Source of the DNA: Candidatus Nitrosotenuis cloacae
GTDB taxonomy: Archaea; Thermoproteota; Nitrososphaeria; Nitrososphaerales; Nitrosopumilaceae
NCBI RefSeq assembly: GCF_000955905.1
Contig: NZ_CP011097.1
Span: 1,018,582-1,082,581, forward strand
Length of the DNA stretch: 64,000 nucleotides
Direction of reading: 5' to 3'
Below are positions 16,243-26,153 of this stretch, one piece after another (the stretch's first letter is position 1; every line of letters begins with the position of its first letter). Made by a program: the position numbers and the translations under genes. The notes under the pieces were generated by a model. It did not search any database and was not told where the DNA came from. It worked only from the letters and a program-made list of their open reading frames with translations.

Positions 16243-17457
16243 TTATTGTGGTCTGGTTCCCCAGCCAAGTTGTACTAGTCTTTCTGCAGTTGCTGATGTT
16301 ACACATGCTGGTGAGCCGGTAGACTTTTTCATGATTAATTCCATGTCTCCGCTGCATTCAACTTCCTCTGGTGCTACACCAGATTCTACTTGTTTTAGTG
16401 GAGCCACTACATCATGTTCTTCTTCGTGCTCGTCCTCATGTTCTTCCATTGGAAGTAAGCTTTCTGCGGTTTCCAGTTTTTCTAGGATTGCATCAACTTG
16501 TGAGTTGATTTCGTCTGCTGGAGCGCCTGCCTTTATCATATCGCGTAGTTCCTCGCGCATCATGACTTCAATTTCTTCCATGAGTGCATCATCTTGCTGA
16601 GAAATTGGTGCCTCTAGGAATTCATAGTTGTCCAAGTATGCTTTGGTTGCATGTGATAGTGCTGCATCGGAATCACCATCAGCATAAGTCTCTTTGACCT
16701 CTGATAGGTGGTACTCGACTCCTTCAAAGTATGCGTGTAGTCCTCCTTCTTCGGACTCCTCGCCAATTACCTCTTCTAGCTCACGGATGATACCATTTGC
16801 CAGAGTGGCAACCTCGGATGGATCTGCCTTGTTATCATATGCGGTCCATAGATCTTCGTATAGTTCTGCGATTTCATCTGCCTCATGTTCTGGAAGATCA
16901 GCGCGTATCTCTTCAAAGACCTGCTGAGTTCTCCATACAAATGCAGAGCCATCTTGGAATTCTGCCATCATTTCGACTTGGCCGTTCTTGACACCTTCTT
17001 CGTATTCCGCAACTGATGTGGTTAACAATCCAATTACGAGTTTTGCCTTAAAGTTGGTGTCATTGCTCAGCTCATCGCCTACTACGATGGTTCTTGCTTC
17101 TGCTATGATTTCTTTGGCTTCGTCTATTGCCATTTGTGCATCTTCTCTTGAAACATCAGAGCCAGTCTTTGCGCCCAAATCCAGTAATGTTTTCTGGACC
17201 TTTTCATCAAATTCCGGGTTTGCCTCTTTTAGCTCAGGCTTCATGGAATCATACAATTCTGCAATTGGATGAGTTGCATGGACCAGTGCTAGTTCGGCAT
17301 TGTTGTCATCAAGATTTTGCTCGATTGCCCAAAAGTGTCCCAGAGTTTCCTCAAGGGAGCCTGCAAAAGACAATTTCTCGTCTTCTTCTGCATGTGCAAA
17401 AGAAAACGCGCCTGCAAAAAGTATTGCTGCAAAAAACGCAGTAATTACTTGATTCAT
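16243..17457 (-). CDS. Secreted acidic helical protein with C-terminal Cys module
   Basis: The ATG at 17457 gives a signal peptide (MNQVITAFFAAILFAGAFSF, cleavage after AHA). The mature part is strongly acidic and helical with two related halves (HFWAIEQNLDDNNAELALVHATHP versus HLSEVKETYADGDSDAALSHAT), a pattern that recalls the extracytoplasmic regions of iron/FTR1-type systems, though that is only suggestive. A His/Glu-rich linker (EEHEDEHEEEHD) leads to a C-terminal module with CSGDMELIMKK and PACV, ending LVQLGWGTRPQ, which recurs in the protein at 37063-37671. Probably extracellular. Confidence 0.75.
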   Translation of the reverse strand: MNQVITAFFAAILFAGAFSFAHAEEDEKLSFAGSLEETLGHFWAIEQNLDDNNAELALVHATHPIAELYDSMKPELKEANPEFDEKVQKTLLDLGAKTGSDVSREDAQMAIDEAKEIIAEARTIVVGDELSNDTNFKAKLVIGLLTTSVAEYEEGVKNGQVEMMAEFQDGSAFVWRTQQVFEEIRADLPEHEADEIAELYEDLWTAYDNKADPSEVATLANGIIRELEEVIGEESEEGGLHAYFEGVEYHLSEVKETYADGDSDAALSHATKAYLDNYEFLEAPISQQDDALMEEIEVMMREELRDMIKAGAPADEINSQVDAILEKLETAESLLPMEEHEDEHEEEHDVVAPLKQVESGVAPEEVECSGDMELIMKKSTGSPACVTSATAERLVQLGWGTRPQ

Positions 17458-17571
17458 GTAAGGGCAAGCTAAGCCATGTGATTTAAACGGATTAACCATT
17501 CTAGAATCCTAGAACATGGATTTGGGACATCTAAGAAACGCTCATTTAGTATTAGTCAAAAATTGCTATAG

Positions 17572-19014
17572 TTGAGCAAGGAAAGCCCAGGCATTACAGT
17601 ATCAAAGAACAAGGATTTTTCGGAATGGTACACCCAAGTGGTACTAAAGGCAGAGCTTGCAGACTATGCGCCAGTCAAGGGACTCATTGTACTCAGGCCT
17701 GATGGCTATGCCATATGGGAGTCCATTAGGGAAACATTAGACAAGAAATTCAAATCCACTGGACACAAAAACGGATTCTTGCCAGTTTTGATTCCCGAGT
17801 CATTATTGGCAAAAGAATCAGACCACTTTGCAGGATTTAATCCGGAGGTATTCTGGGTAACGCATTCCGGTGAGAATGAAATCGGCGACAGACTAGCATT
17901 GCGTCCAACATCTGAAACCCTGGCATATTCAATGTATTCCAAATGGATTCAATCATGGAGGGACTTGCCACTAAAGATCAATTTCTGGAACACTGCACTG
18001 CGAGCCGAAATAAAGGCAACAAAACCATTTCTGAGAACATCCGAATTTTTATGGCAGGAGGGCCACACCGTCCACGCAACGCAAGAAGAGGCAGAAAAAG
18101 AGGTCATGGATATTTTAGAGATTTACAAAAAAACAGTACAAGAAGAGCTTGCCATTCCGGTTATTACCGGCAAAAAAAGCGACAAGGAAAAGTTTGTCGG
18201 AGCAGTCTACACCACGACAATGGAATCCATAATGCCTGATGGAAAGGCACTGCAAATGGGAACGTCACATTTTCTTGGACAAAACTTTTCAAAACCATTT
18301 GAGGTAAAGTATCTTGATAAAAATAATGCCGAGACGTTTGCATGGCAGACGTCCTGGGGCGTATCATGGAGACTGATTGGTGCAATGATCATGGTACATG
18401 GAGACGACAAGGGCTTGGTCTTGCCGCCAAGGGTTGCTCCAATCCAGATTGTGATAGTTCCGATTTACTATAATGACAAGGATGCTGACAGGGTAAACGC
18501 AGAGGCAGACAAGGTAGAGAAAATGCTCAAAGACAAGGGCTTGCGAGTTCATGTAGATAGGCGCGACCAGCTAACACCTGGCTTCAAGTATAATGAATGG
18601 GAGATGCGTGGCGTTCCACTACGAATAGAGATCGGACCTAAAGATTTGGATAAGAACAAGGTAATGTATGCAACGCGCCACATCAAGCAGAAACTAGACC
18701 TGCCAATGGACAAAATTGAATCCGAAATTGATCACATCTTGGAGAAAATCCAAAGTGAGATGTTTGAGGCTGCAAAGAAAATGCTTGCAGACAAGACAAC
18801 CCAGACATCTGAATACTCTGAATTTAGAGTGGCATTAGAGAAGGGCTGCTTTGTTGATGCAGGATGGTGTGGTAAAAAGGAATGCGAGGAGAAAATAAAA
18901 GAGGACACGATGGCAGACATCCGAGTCATACCGTTTGGTGCTGGAAACTCGGGCAAGTGTGTTTATTGCAAAGGCTCTAGTATTACAAATGCGATATTTG
19001 GCCGTGCCTACTAA
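17572..19014 (+). CDS. proS: Prolyl-tRNA synthetase (archaeal/eukaryotic type)
   Basis: A 480-residue class II synthetase that charges tRNA-Pro. Typical segments are RPTSETLAYSMYSKWIQSWRDLP (motif 2 region, abridged), FLWQEGHTVHAT, and MVHGDDKGLVLPPRVAPIQ (motif 3 region). The anticodon-binding domain follows (RVHVDRRDQLTPGFKYNEWE), then the C-terminal zinc domain with CGKKECEEK and CVYCKG, characteristic of the archaeal form. No bacterial editing insertion. Start is TTG at 17572. The cognate tRNA-Pro(UGG) gene is at the far end of the window. Confidence 0.96.
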   Translation: MSKESPGITVSKNKDFSEWYTQVVLKAELADYAPVKGLIVLRPDGYAIWESIRETLDKKFKSTGHKNGFLPVLIPESLLAKESDHFAGFNPEVFWVTHSGENEIGDRLALRPTSETLAYSMYSKWIQSWRDLPLKINFWNTALRAEIKATKPFLRTSEFLWQEGHTVHATQEEAEKEVMDILEIYKKTVQEELAIPVITGKKSDKEKFVGAVYTTTMESIMPDGKALQMGTSHFLGQNFSKPFEVKYLDKNNAETFAWQTSWGVSWRLIGAMIMVHGDDKGLVLPPRVAPIQIVIVPIYYNDKDADRVNAEADKVEKMLKDKGLRVHVDRRDQLTPGFKYNEWEMRGVPLRIEIGPKDLDKNKVMYATRHIKQKLDLPMDKIESEIDHILEKIQSEMFEAAKKMLADKTTQTSEYSEFRVALEKGCFVDAGWCGKKECEEKIKEDTMADIRVIPFGAGNSGKCVYCKGSSITNAIFGRAY

Positions 19015-19047
19015 TTGATATACTGATTTTGCATCTTAGTATAGTAA

Positions 19048-19878
19048 TTGAGTGAAATCCTACAAGTAGAGAGTCTCAAAAAATATTACACAAAAAAGAA
19101 TTTCTTTGGAAAAGAGATCTCGCTGGTAAGGGCAGTAGATGGTGTTTCTTTTGGAATAGAAGAAGGGCAGACATTGGTGCTGGCTGGGGAATCCGGTTCC
19201 GGCAAGTCCACGATTGCAAAACTGGTTTTGCATTCCATACCAGTAGATTCGGGCAAAATAATCTTTGATAGTATGGAAATTACTGATAAAAAAGAGGATC
19301 TCAAAAAAATCAGGATGGGCATACAGATGGTGTATCAGGACCCATATGACTCCATAAACCCGCAAATGAAAATCAAAGACATCATATCAGAGCCACTAGA
19401 GATTCACAAAATAGGCAACTCTAAAGAAAGAGCAGAATTGGTTCGCCAAGTCCTGCATGAAGTAAAGCTAGAACCAGCCAATGACATCATGGAAAAATAC
19501 CCCCACATGTTGTCTGGCGGTCAAAGACAGAGAATTGTTCTTGCGCGTGCCCTGATACTAAAGCCAAAGATGATCATAGCTGATGAACCAGTTTCCATGC
19601 TGGATGTATCAATTCGCGCAGAAATCTTGGAATTAATGGAGGGCTTGAGGCAAAAACATCACATCTCGTTTTTGTACATAACACATGATCTGGCAACTGC
19701 TAGATACTTTGGGCAAAAAATTGCCATCCTATATCATGGAAAGATAGTAGAAATTGGACCAATTGAGGAAGTCTTGTTCTCACCAAAGCACCCCCATACC
19801 CAGGCACTAATCAATGCAATATCAGAGCCGGATCCTACCAATCTCACCAGAGAAAAGACGATTCGCACCAATTACTAG
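19048..19878 (+). CDS. Oligopeptide-type ABC transporter ATPase (OppF/DppF-like)
   Basis: A 276-residue ABC ATPase with Walker A GESGSGKST (47-55), Q-loop in MVYQDPYDSINPQM, signature LSGGQRQR, Walker B IIADEPVSMLD, and the C-terminal PHTQALINA/EPDPTN segment of Opp/Dpp subunits. It energises peptide or nickel-type uptake. No permease gene or second ATPase is adjacent; a family-5 binding protein lies 25 kb away (44482-46932) and might belong to the same system. TTG start 33 bases after proS. Confidence 0.88.
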   Translation: MSEILQVESLKKYYTKKNFFGKEISLVRAVDGVSFGIEEGQTLVLAGESGSGKSTIAKLVLHSIPVDSGKIIFDSMEITDKKEDLKKIRMGIQMVYQDPYDSINPQMKIKDIISEPLEIHKIGNSKERAELVRQVLHEVKLEPANDIMEKYPHMLSGGQRQRIVLARALILKPKMIIADEPVSMLDVSIRAEILELMEGLRQKHHISFLYITHDLATARYFGQKIAILYHGKIVEIGPIEEVLFSPKHPHTQALINAISEPDPTNLTREKTIRTNY

Positions 19879-19884
19879 ACAGAA

Positions 19885-22800
19885 CTAGCCCGTAATGGAC
19901 GGCATGCGCTTGTCCTTGTATGTCACAACATGTGAGACACCATTCTTTGGAAAGACACCATAGATGAGTTTGGCCTTTTGCACAACAGAATCCTTCAATG
20001 ACACCATGATGAACTGGTTTCCTTCAGAGCGTTGCTCAATGATTTTTGCCAGCTTTTCCGAGTTTGGAGCATCCAAGTGTGCATCAACCTCATCAAACAG
20101 ATAGAACACGGATGGTTTCAGCTTTTGCAGGGCCAACACAAATACGATTGCCGCAAGTGTCTTTTCCCCACCAGATATCGAGGTGGACTCTCTTTTTGGC
20201 TTGTTTGGGAACTGGATCAGATAGGATATACCAGAATTGAAAATATCGTCTTCGTTTTGCAGCTCCAACCAGGCCTCACCGCCAGTCATTGTGTGGAATG
20301 CCTCGCGAATCTCTTTATCCACTCTATCAAATGCCTCCAAGAATGTCTGGCGCTTGTCCCTGTCAATTTCCTCAATGAATCTTACAATGGCATTTCGCTC
20401 CTCTTCCAGTTCGTTCTTTCTGTCCGACATTGAGCGATACCCAGTTGATATTTCCACAAAAGTTTGAGGAGCAGTCGCGTTTAGCTTGGATGCCAGTGCG
20501 TTTACTTCGGATTCCAGTGGAGCAAGCATGGTATCGACCTCAAATGTCTCGGTTATTTCCTGATAGCCATACTTTTCTAGGACCTTGTGGATTTTTACCT
20601 CATTTTCTATAATATCTCGAATGTCGCGCGACAGTGAATCCGATTGACGCTCCAGTGCGTTAATCTCGCGTGTCACTAATCGTTCTTGCTCGTTTAGCTG
20701 TGATAGTCGATCATCAAACTCTTGTAGTTTTGATATAGAGGTGCCGGATGTGGCAATTAGATTCTGTTCTTTTTCTCTTAGTTTTATTAGATTTTCATTT
20801 GCTTGCTCTTTGTCTTTTGCCAGCTGGTTTAGTCTAGATTCGATCTCGTGTTTTTCATGATTCAGTGAGGATTGCTCCTCTCGGAGGTTTTGCATTTTGG
20901 TCTTCTCGCCCAATTCCTGCGCAGACAAAGTGGCAAGCTGGGATTCTTTTTCCCTCAGATCATTGATTATGGAAGACTGGCTTGCCATTAGTGCGGAGCG
21001 TTTCTCGTTTAATCGGTTTAATTCTGATGCTATGCGATGGTTTTCTCCATCTGCATAGTTTTCATGCATTAGTGTGATTCGCTCATCCAGTGATGCAATA
21101 AGAGATTCTTCCTTTGCGTGTTCCATTGTGATTTTTTCAATGTGCTTGTTTAGTTGGGAAATTCTAGATTCCAGTTGCGATTTTGTTCTGTCGATTGTAG
21201 AGATCTTTAGTTTCAGATCGGAATAGCTGGCATCAGCGTTTGCAAGGCCAGTCTCGGATATTGATAGGCGTTCCCTATAGTTTTGTATGATTCCATCAAC
21301 TTTTTTGATGGAGAGTCTCTTTTTGAGAACGTATTTTCTGAGCAGTGAGATGGACTGGTTGAGGCCCTCAACTGAGGTGCTCATTGATATGATTTTTGTG
21401 ACCTTGGAGATTTTTGAGTTGATATCAATTATTACGGCAGTCGCCTTTGCCTCAAAGAACTCGCCATCGATGGTGACAGTCTTGTAGCCTGACTTTGATA
21501 GTCGGAGTGCGGCATCTTGGGTTTTTACCAACAAGACATTGCCAAACAGAAAAGTAGCAAGCGGTGCATATCGAGCATCACATCGGACATAGTCTGACAA
21601 AACCCCCAGAACATCCGAGTCGTTTGGTACGGTTAGTGAGAATTTTGGTATTGCCTCTAATGGAATTATCTTTAGTTTTGGAAGTTTTTTTGCGCGTGCA
21701 ACTTCAGCCAGACTCAACAAGGTTCCAAAGTCTTTTACCACAAATGCCTTAATCCAGTCCGAGCCTGCAGCCAGAATTGCTCGCTCGTATTCCTTGTCCC
21801 ACGACATCATCTCATATGATAGTCCTTCTATTCCAAGCTCCTCTCGGTGCTCTTTGAGATTTGCTATGGTGTAATCTTCGTGCATGATACTTTTTACAAT
21901 TTTGATTTTCGCATCATACTGAGCAGCTGCCTTTGCGGCCTTTTCTAGTATGATATTCAGCTCATCCATGTCATGCTCTATTTTTCCATGTCGGCCTGTC
22001 TGCTCTGCAATTCTTCCGCGCAATTCTGATATTGCATCTTTGTGATTTGTGAGGATCGATTCTAATCTTGACTTGAATGTGTGAAGCTTGGATGATTCTT
22101 CTATGATTTCCAACAGTCGTTTTGTGTTGGATTCGATTTTTGATTTTGAATCATTAATTTCGGATTCCAGTTTTGCAAATTCCACTTTGGCGTGGTTTAG
22201 CTTTTGTGTCAGCCCCTGAATTTTTCCATCAATTTCCTTTCTCTGAGATATGACCTGTGATTGCTGTTTGTATACGACAGATAATTCCGATTCTACTGAT
22301 TTTATCTGCTCATAGATCTGGTTTTTGTCATCTCGAATTTTGGATAGGGTTCCGCGCTGCTCTGCAGTCTGAGATTCGATTAGCAGTCGGGCTTGGTGTA
22401 GTTGTTCCAGATCAGATGTGATTTGCGGCAGTCGTGAATTGATTTGTTCGACCCGCCTTGATTTGGTTATGGTTTCAGTATTTGCAGATTCATACACCTG
22501 CATTGCAGCAGACAATTCGGTGTCGATGGTTGCCTTTGCCTGGTTGTAGGCATTTGCCTCTGCCATGAATGTGAATTTTTGAGATTCCAGCTCCGAGATC
22601 TCTTTTTTTAGTGATATTCGCTCCTCGTCTAGCTTTTTTGATTCTGAAACTAGCGAGTGCATAGAGCGCTCTTTTGATATCTTTTCTGTCTGGATTGCCT
22701 TCATCTTATTGGAAGCAGAAATGGCATGCAATCGTCCCAGCTCAAAATGGATAAATTCGTGCCTGAGTTTTTGGTTGCGCTCTACTTCCAGCTCATCGAT

Positions 22801-23409
22801 TCTCTTTTTTATTTCATCCATTCTTGCCAGCGCAATTTCCAGTCTCCTATCCGCATCCTCTAGCTGCTTTATGGACTCGGATTTTTTCTCATCGAAATAT
22901 GCTAATCCGATCAAGTCCTCAATTACGGTTCTTTTTTCTTCTGCAGTAAACTCGGAAATCCTAGTAACTGTTCCCTGCTGGACTGCGTTTAGCTGGTTCA
23001 GGCTGGCATTTGCAACTTCGAGTAAATCCAGGATTTGGTTTCGGTTTGTCTGCTTTTGGTTTAGATAGTAAACATTTTCACCATCCTCTGCCATCTCGCG
23101 GGTTATCACAACGGCATTGGAGTCAACTGGAATCTTTCTATCAGAATTATCAAAGTGTAATGAAACGCGAGCCATCTTTGTTCCACGTCTGTTTCCTTCT
23201 ATGTCGTGGATCAGAGAACGAAGCTTGTCAACCCTCATTATTTTTGGCTTGTTCTCACCCAGTGCAAAAATGATCGCATCCAAAATGTTGCTCTTGCCGG
23301 ATCCGTTCGGTCCAGATATTGAAACCAATCCTGGCTCAAAATTTACCGTAGTATTTGTAAATCCAAACGACTTGAATCCAAAGATCTCGACTTTTTTGAT
23401 ATGGACCAA
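19885..23409 (-). CDS. smc: Chromosome segregation protein SMC
   Basis: The TTG at 23409 (MVHIKKVEIFGFKSF) is chosen over a TTG at 23442 because the latter overlaps the TATA box TCTATATTTG. The 1174-residue ATPase has Walker A GPNGSGKSN at the N-terminus, two long coiled coils, a hinge domain around residues 520-660, and at the C-terminus the ABC signature SISGGEKTL and Walker B FYLFDEVDAHLDAPN. SMC dimers extrude and hold DNA loops in chromosome organisation. Kleisin and ScpB partners are not in the window. Convergent with the ABC ATPase gene after 6 bases. Confidence 0.95.
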   Translation of the reverse strand: MVHIKKVEIFGFKSFGFTNTTVNFEPGLVSISGPNGSGKSNILDAIIFALGENKPKIMRVDKLRSLIHDIEGNRRGTKMARVSLHFDNSDRKIPVDSNAVVITREMAEDGENVYYLNQKQTNRNQILDLLEVANASLNQLNAVQQGTVTRISEFTAEEKRTVIEDLIGLAYFDEKKSESIKQLEDADRRLEIALARMDEIKKRIDELEVERNQKLRHEFIHFELGRLHAISASNKMKAIQTEKISKERSMHSLVSESKKLDEERISLKKEISELESQKFTFMAEANAYNQAKATIDTELSAAMQVYESANTETITKSRRVEQINSRLPQITSDLEQLHQARLLIESQTAEQRGTLSKIRDDKNQIYEQIKSVESELSVVYKQQSQVISQRKEIDGKIQGLTQKLNHAKVEFAKLESEINDSKSKIESNTKRLLEIIEESSKLHTFKSRLESILTNHKDAISELRGRIAEQTGRHGKIEHDMDELNIILEKAAKAAAQYDAKIKIVKSIMHEDYTIANLKEHREELGIEGLSYEMMSWDKEYERAILAAGSDWIKAFVVKDFGTLLSLAEVARAKKLPKLKIIPLEAIPKFSLTVPNDSDVLGVLSDYVRCDARYAPLATFLFGNVLLVKTQDAALRLSKSGYKTVTIDGEFFEAKATAVIIDINSKISKVTKIISMSTSVEGLNQSISLLRKYVLKKRLSIKKVDGIIQNYRERLSISETGLANADASYSDLKLKISTIDRTKSQLESRISQLNKHIEKITMEHAKEESLIASLDERITLMHENYADGENHRIASELNRLNEKRSALMASQSSIINDLREKESQLATLSAQELGEKTKMQNLREEQSSLNHEKHEIESRLNQLAKDKEQANENLIKLREKEQNLIATSGTSISKLQEFDDRLSQLNEQERLVTREINALERQSDSLSRDIRDIIENEVKIHKVLEKYGYQEITETFEVDTMLAPLESEVNALASKLNATAPQTFVEISTGYRSMSDRKNELEEERNAIVRFIEEIDRDKRQTFLEAFDRVDKEIREAFHTMTGGEAWLELQNEDDIFNSGISYLIQFPNKPKRESTSISGGEKTLAAIVFVLALQKLKPSVFYLFDEVDAHLDAPNSEKLAKIIEQRSEGNQFIMVSLKDSVVQKAKLIYGVFPKNGVSHVVTYKDKRMPSITG

Positions 23410-23546
23410 TAGATTTGTTTGCCGGATTGGTTTGTTAATCAAATATAGACAAGTTTAGTTGACATGCAAACAAAATTCTTGTAATGCTATGAAAAATTTT
23501 GTACCATTAATACTTGGCTTAAATTTGGTCATTATACCACACCATC

Positions 23547-24287
23547 ATGATCAAGCTAGGCATTGGCCAAACCATACAATACCAGTCCAATGAGCAGGGG
23601 ATCACGCAGGTCTCAAAACTATTGGAGCGTCTAGGCAAAAATGAGGCTCAAGTGGTGTGCCTGCCTGAGCAATACCTGCCCGATAACAAAATCGATGATT
23701 TTGAGGCTACACTTGCACCCTTTGCAAAAATAGCAAAACAATACTCCATGTGCGTAATACCAGGCGCATTTTACACAAAATCAGGCACAAAGCAGACCAT
23801 CTCAGCTCCTGTAATTGATGAATCTGGCCAATTCATTGGAGTGCAGGATAAAATTCACCCATTTGATTACGAGCGAGATTTGATAAAGCCGGGAACAGAG
23901 ACAAAAGTCTTTTCTGCCAAGTCCTGCAAGTTTGGCGTAATAATCTGCTATGACATGGTGTTTGCAGATGTTGCCGAGTCCATGGTCAAAAAAGGCGCCC
24001 AAGTTATCTTCTCACCATCTCGAATAGTCAGACATGGAATACACCCATGGCATATTTACTGCCAGACTAGAGCGCTTGAAAACCGAGTACCAATACTTGG
24101 CGCAAACATGCAAAATTCCAAGTTTGGCGGAAAAAGTATCATTGTGGATTTGGTAGAAGATGAGGGAGTCATACTGCCAAGAACAAAGATCACCATAGGT
24201 GAGGGAATCAGACTAGAGTCATTTGATTTATCAAAGTATGATCAGTCCCGCAAAACCAGATATTCAGATCACAAAAAGTTTTCCTAG
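23547..24287 (+). CDS. Carbon-nitrogen hydrolase (nitrilase superfamily)
   Basis: A 246-residue amidase-type protein with the catalytic triad Glu41 (CLPEQYLP), Lys102 (VQDKIHPFDYE) and Cys134 (IICYDMVF). Members hydrolyse amides or nitriles such as omega-amides or N-carbamoyl compounds. The substrate cannot be read from sequence and no pathway neighbours help. It overlaps the convergent zinc-finger gene by 4 bases. Confidence 0.9.
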   Translation: MIKLGIGQTIQYQSNEQGITQVSKLLERLGKNEAQVVCLPEQYLPDNKIDDFEATLAPFAKIAKQYSMCVIPGAFYTKSGTKQTISAPVIDESGQFIGVQDKIHPFDYERDLIKPGTETKVFSAKSCKFGVIICYDMVFADVAESMVKKGAQVIFSPSRIVRHGIHPWHIYCQTRALENRVPILGANMQNSKFGGKSIIVDLVEDEGVILPRTKITIGEGIRLESFDLSKYDQSRKTRYSDHKKFS

Positions 24288-24448
24288 TCGTATTCTTTGG
24301 AGTGATACGCCATGATGTGGGCCTCAAGGCTCCTTACTGCGATGATCTTAGAGCAAAAACCGCATTCAACCTCAAAGCGTTCTGCCTCCTCTGGTGTGAT
24401 GTCTTGTGAGGCCATTATGCAAAATTTGTCTTGCTGTTGTAATGCCAT
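24284..24448 (-). CDS. Small single zinc-finger protein
   Basis: The ATG at 24448 gives a 54-residue protein whose C-terminal part is a C2H2-like finger: VECGFCSKIIAVRSLEAHIM then AYHSKEYD, that is C-x2-C-x12-H-x4-H. Alternative starts are TTG at 24505 (73 aa) and ATG at 24412 (42 aa, beginning just before the finger). Short one-finger proteins are frequent in this phylum and are presumed nucleic-acid or protein binders. Its 3' end overlaps the nitrilase gene by 4 bases. Confidence 0.6.
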   Translation of the reverse strand: MALQQQDKFCIMASQDITPEEAERFEVECGFCSKIIAVRSLEAHIMAYHSKEYD

Positions 24449-24505
24449 TTCCTTGCCAGTTTTCAGACTTGGATTAGCTTGATAAGCTTTGTCCTTCAAT
24501 ACCAA

Positions 24506-24827
24506 ATTTGGAAACAGTTAAGGTGTCAAGATGGTAGGACCATCCTACTATTTTTGTCCCCTATGTGAGGGATAGCAACCAAAACAAATGCAAAAAAGAC
24601 AAAGTCCAGAGTATGCACCATGCAAACCCAAATAGCTCCAAAAAAGACATTTCCAAAAACATGTTCAAAATTCTGCACAGAACCAGTTTTTGTCAGTACA
24701 ACCCAAGATCCATAGAATCTAACCCACAAACAACAGCCACACAATGACCATTACCATTACCAAATCAGAGCATTATTCAAAACCAAATAGACAAAGTATA
24801 TGAGTAATTTTTGGGCAAAAAGGAACA
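24506..24827. other. Intergenic region of about 320 bp with a hairpin
   Basis: No convincing gene. GTAGGA (24534-24539), loop CCA, TCCTAC (24543-24548) then TATTTTTG looks like a plus-strand terminator, but no plus-strand gene ends just before it, so a small RNA ending there is possible. The rest is A/C-rich simple sequence. A TATA box (TATATGA, 24797-24803) about 29 bases before the ATG at 24828 drives the next gene. Confidence 0.4.
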
Positions 24828-25544
24828 ATGCTGCCAAAGTTGTGGGTCAAGGAAACCAAGCCAATCAGCATAGATGGTGGCTATATCATTGATGGATTCC
24901 CATCGGTGGGATTCACCAGTGCCATTGCAAGTGAGTCCCTAATGCATGGCAACAAGTATGACTTGGTGGGCTTTGTGGATTCTGCTGATTTTCCTACCGT
25001 ATCCATACTAAAGGACGGCATACCAAACTACGCCACTCGAATCTATGTAAATTCGGATCTAAAGGTCGGAGTTTTTTCCTCATTTCTAACTGTAAATGAG
25101 CCATATCCTAGGGCAATTGCAAAGATGATGCTTCTTTGGGCAAAAAAACACAAGTGCTCTCTGATAGTCAGCTCATCCCCAATGAAATTAGCAGAAGATG
25201 ACAAAAAGCAAATCATTGCAGCCGGCAGCACAAAAGAAGCTCGCGAGAAAATAAAACAAGCTGGCATGTTGGTCTTGCAAAACGGAACCATACCAGGCAT
25301 ACCAGGAGAATTACTAAACCAAGGAATGCTGCACAATCAAAATGTGATAGTCATTTTGATTAATGTGGACGAGTCAGGTCCGGACTTTAGCTCAAGTGTG
25401 GACTTGTGCATGGCAATGTCAAAAATATTGCCTGGTGTTTCCTGTGATCTTAACATGATGAGAAAGCAAGCCGAGGTGGCCGAAAAACAGATCAAGGAAA
25501 CCGAAAAGGAAACAAGGGTACTCCGCGACTCGATGTACGGCTAG
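24828..25544 (+). CDS. PAC2-family protein (proteasome assembly chaperone-like)
   Basis: A 238-residue PAC2-fold protein: GGYIIDGFPSVGFTSAIASE near the start, FPTVSILKDGIP, and GTIPGIPGELLNQG in the middle, followed by a helical C-terminal tail (AEVAEKQIKETEKETRVLRD). Archaeal homologues assist proteasome assembly or act as ATP-independent chaperone scaffolds. TATA box 29 bases upstream. The LysE gene starts immediately after its stop codon, so they share a transcript. Confidence 0.85.
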   Translation: MLPKLWVKETKPISIDGGYIIDGFPSVGFTSAIASESLMHGNKYDLVGFVDSADFPTVSILKDGIPNYATRIYVNSDLKVGVFSSFLTVNEPYPRAIAKMMLLWAKKHKCSLIVSSSPMKLAEDDKKQIIAAGSTKEAREKIKQAGMLVLQNGTIPGIPGELLNQGMLHNQNVIVILINVDESGPDFSSSVDLCMAMSKILPGVSCDLNMMRKQAEVAEKQIKETEKETRVLRDSMYG

Positions 25545-26153
25545 ATGGAAGAATTTTTTGCGTTTTTTGCAGCAGTGATTATAGTTTCAGCATCAGGCGT
25601 TATGGCGCCAGGCCCATTATTTGCCTCAACCATAGCAAGCGGCGCAAAACAAAGGCTAGCTGGACTCAAGATTGCCATTGGTCACACCATAATAGAATTG
25701 CCACTCGTACTTGGAATAGGCCTTGGCGTATTATCGCTGGAGGAATTCCCCCAGTTTCGAACCATAATTGCAGTACTTGGGGCTGCAAGTATTTTCGGGT
25801 TTGCTATATTGCAAATTCGCTCCACCATGCATGGCACGCCCATAAAGAACGCACGGTATGGCCCATATCTTACCGGAATATTGCTAACAGGACTGAACCC
25901 GTTCTTTTTGGTTTGGTGGCTAAGCATTGGAATCAAGCTGATATCAGACGCAATGGTATTCTGGTCGGTTTGGGGAATTTTGATAATGTTTGTAATTCAT
26001 ATCTGGATGGACTTTGTCTGGCTTGGGTTTGTTTCTATGATATCATCTAAAGGAACCAAACTTCTTTCCGCAAAATCCTACAAAATATTCATGCTTGGAA
26101 TTAATGGTGCTATGATCTACTTTGGAGTATCGTTTTTGTTTGATGTGCTCTAG
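25545..26153 (+). CDS. LysE-type translocator
   Basis: A 202-residue membrane protein with about six transmembrane helices. The N-terminal VSASGVMAPGPLFASTIASG is the LysE/RhtB family motif (PGP), and the family exports amino acids or small metabolites. The ATG follows the preceding TAG without a gap. It overlaps the convergent gene at 26150 by 4 bases. Substrate unknown. Confidence 0.85.
   Translation: MEEFFAFFAAVIIVSASGVMAPGPLFASTIASGAKQRLAGLKIAIGHTIIELPLVLGIGLGVLSLEEFPQFRTIIAVLGAASIFGFAILQIRSTMHGTPIKNARYGPYLTGILLTGLNPFFLVWWLSIGIKLISDAMVFWSVWGILIMFVIHIWMDFVWLGFVSMISSKGTKLLSAKSYKIFMLGINGAMIYFGVSFLFDVL

Noticed and set aside
24526-24747. Overlapping open frames on both strands in the 24.5-24.8 kb gap
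   Set aside because: Low-complexity composition, no domain, no promoter at their starts, and they exclude each other.
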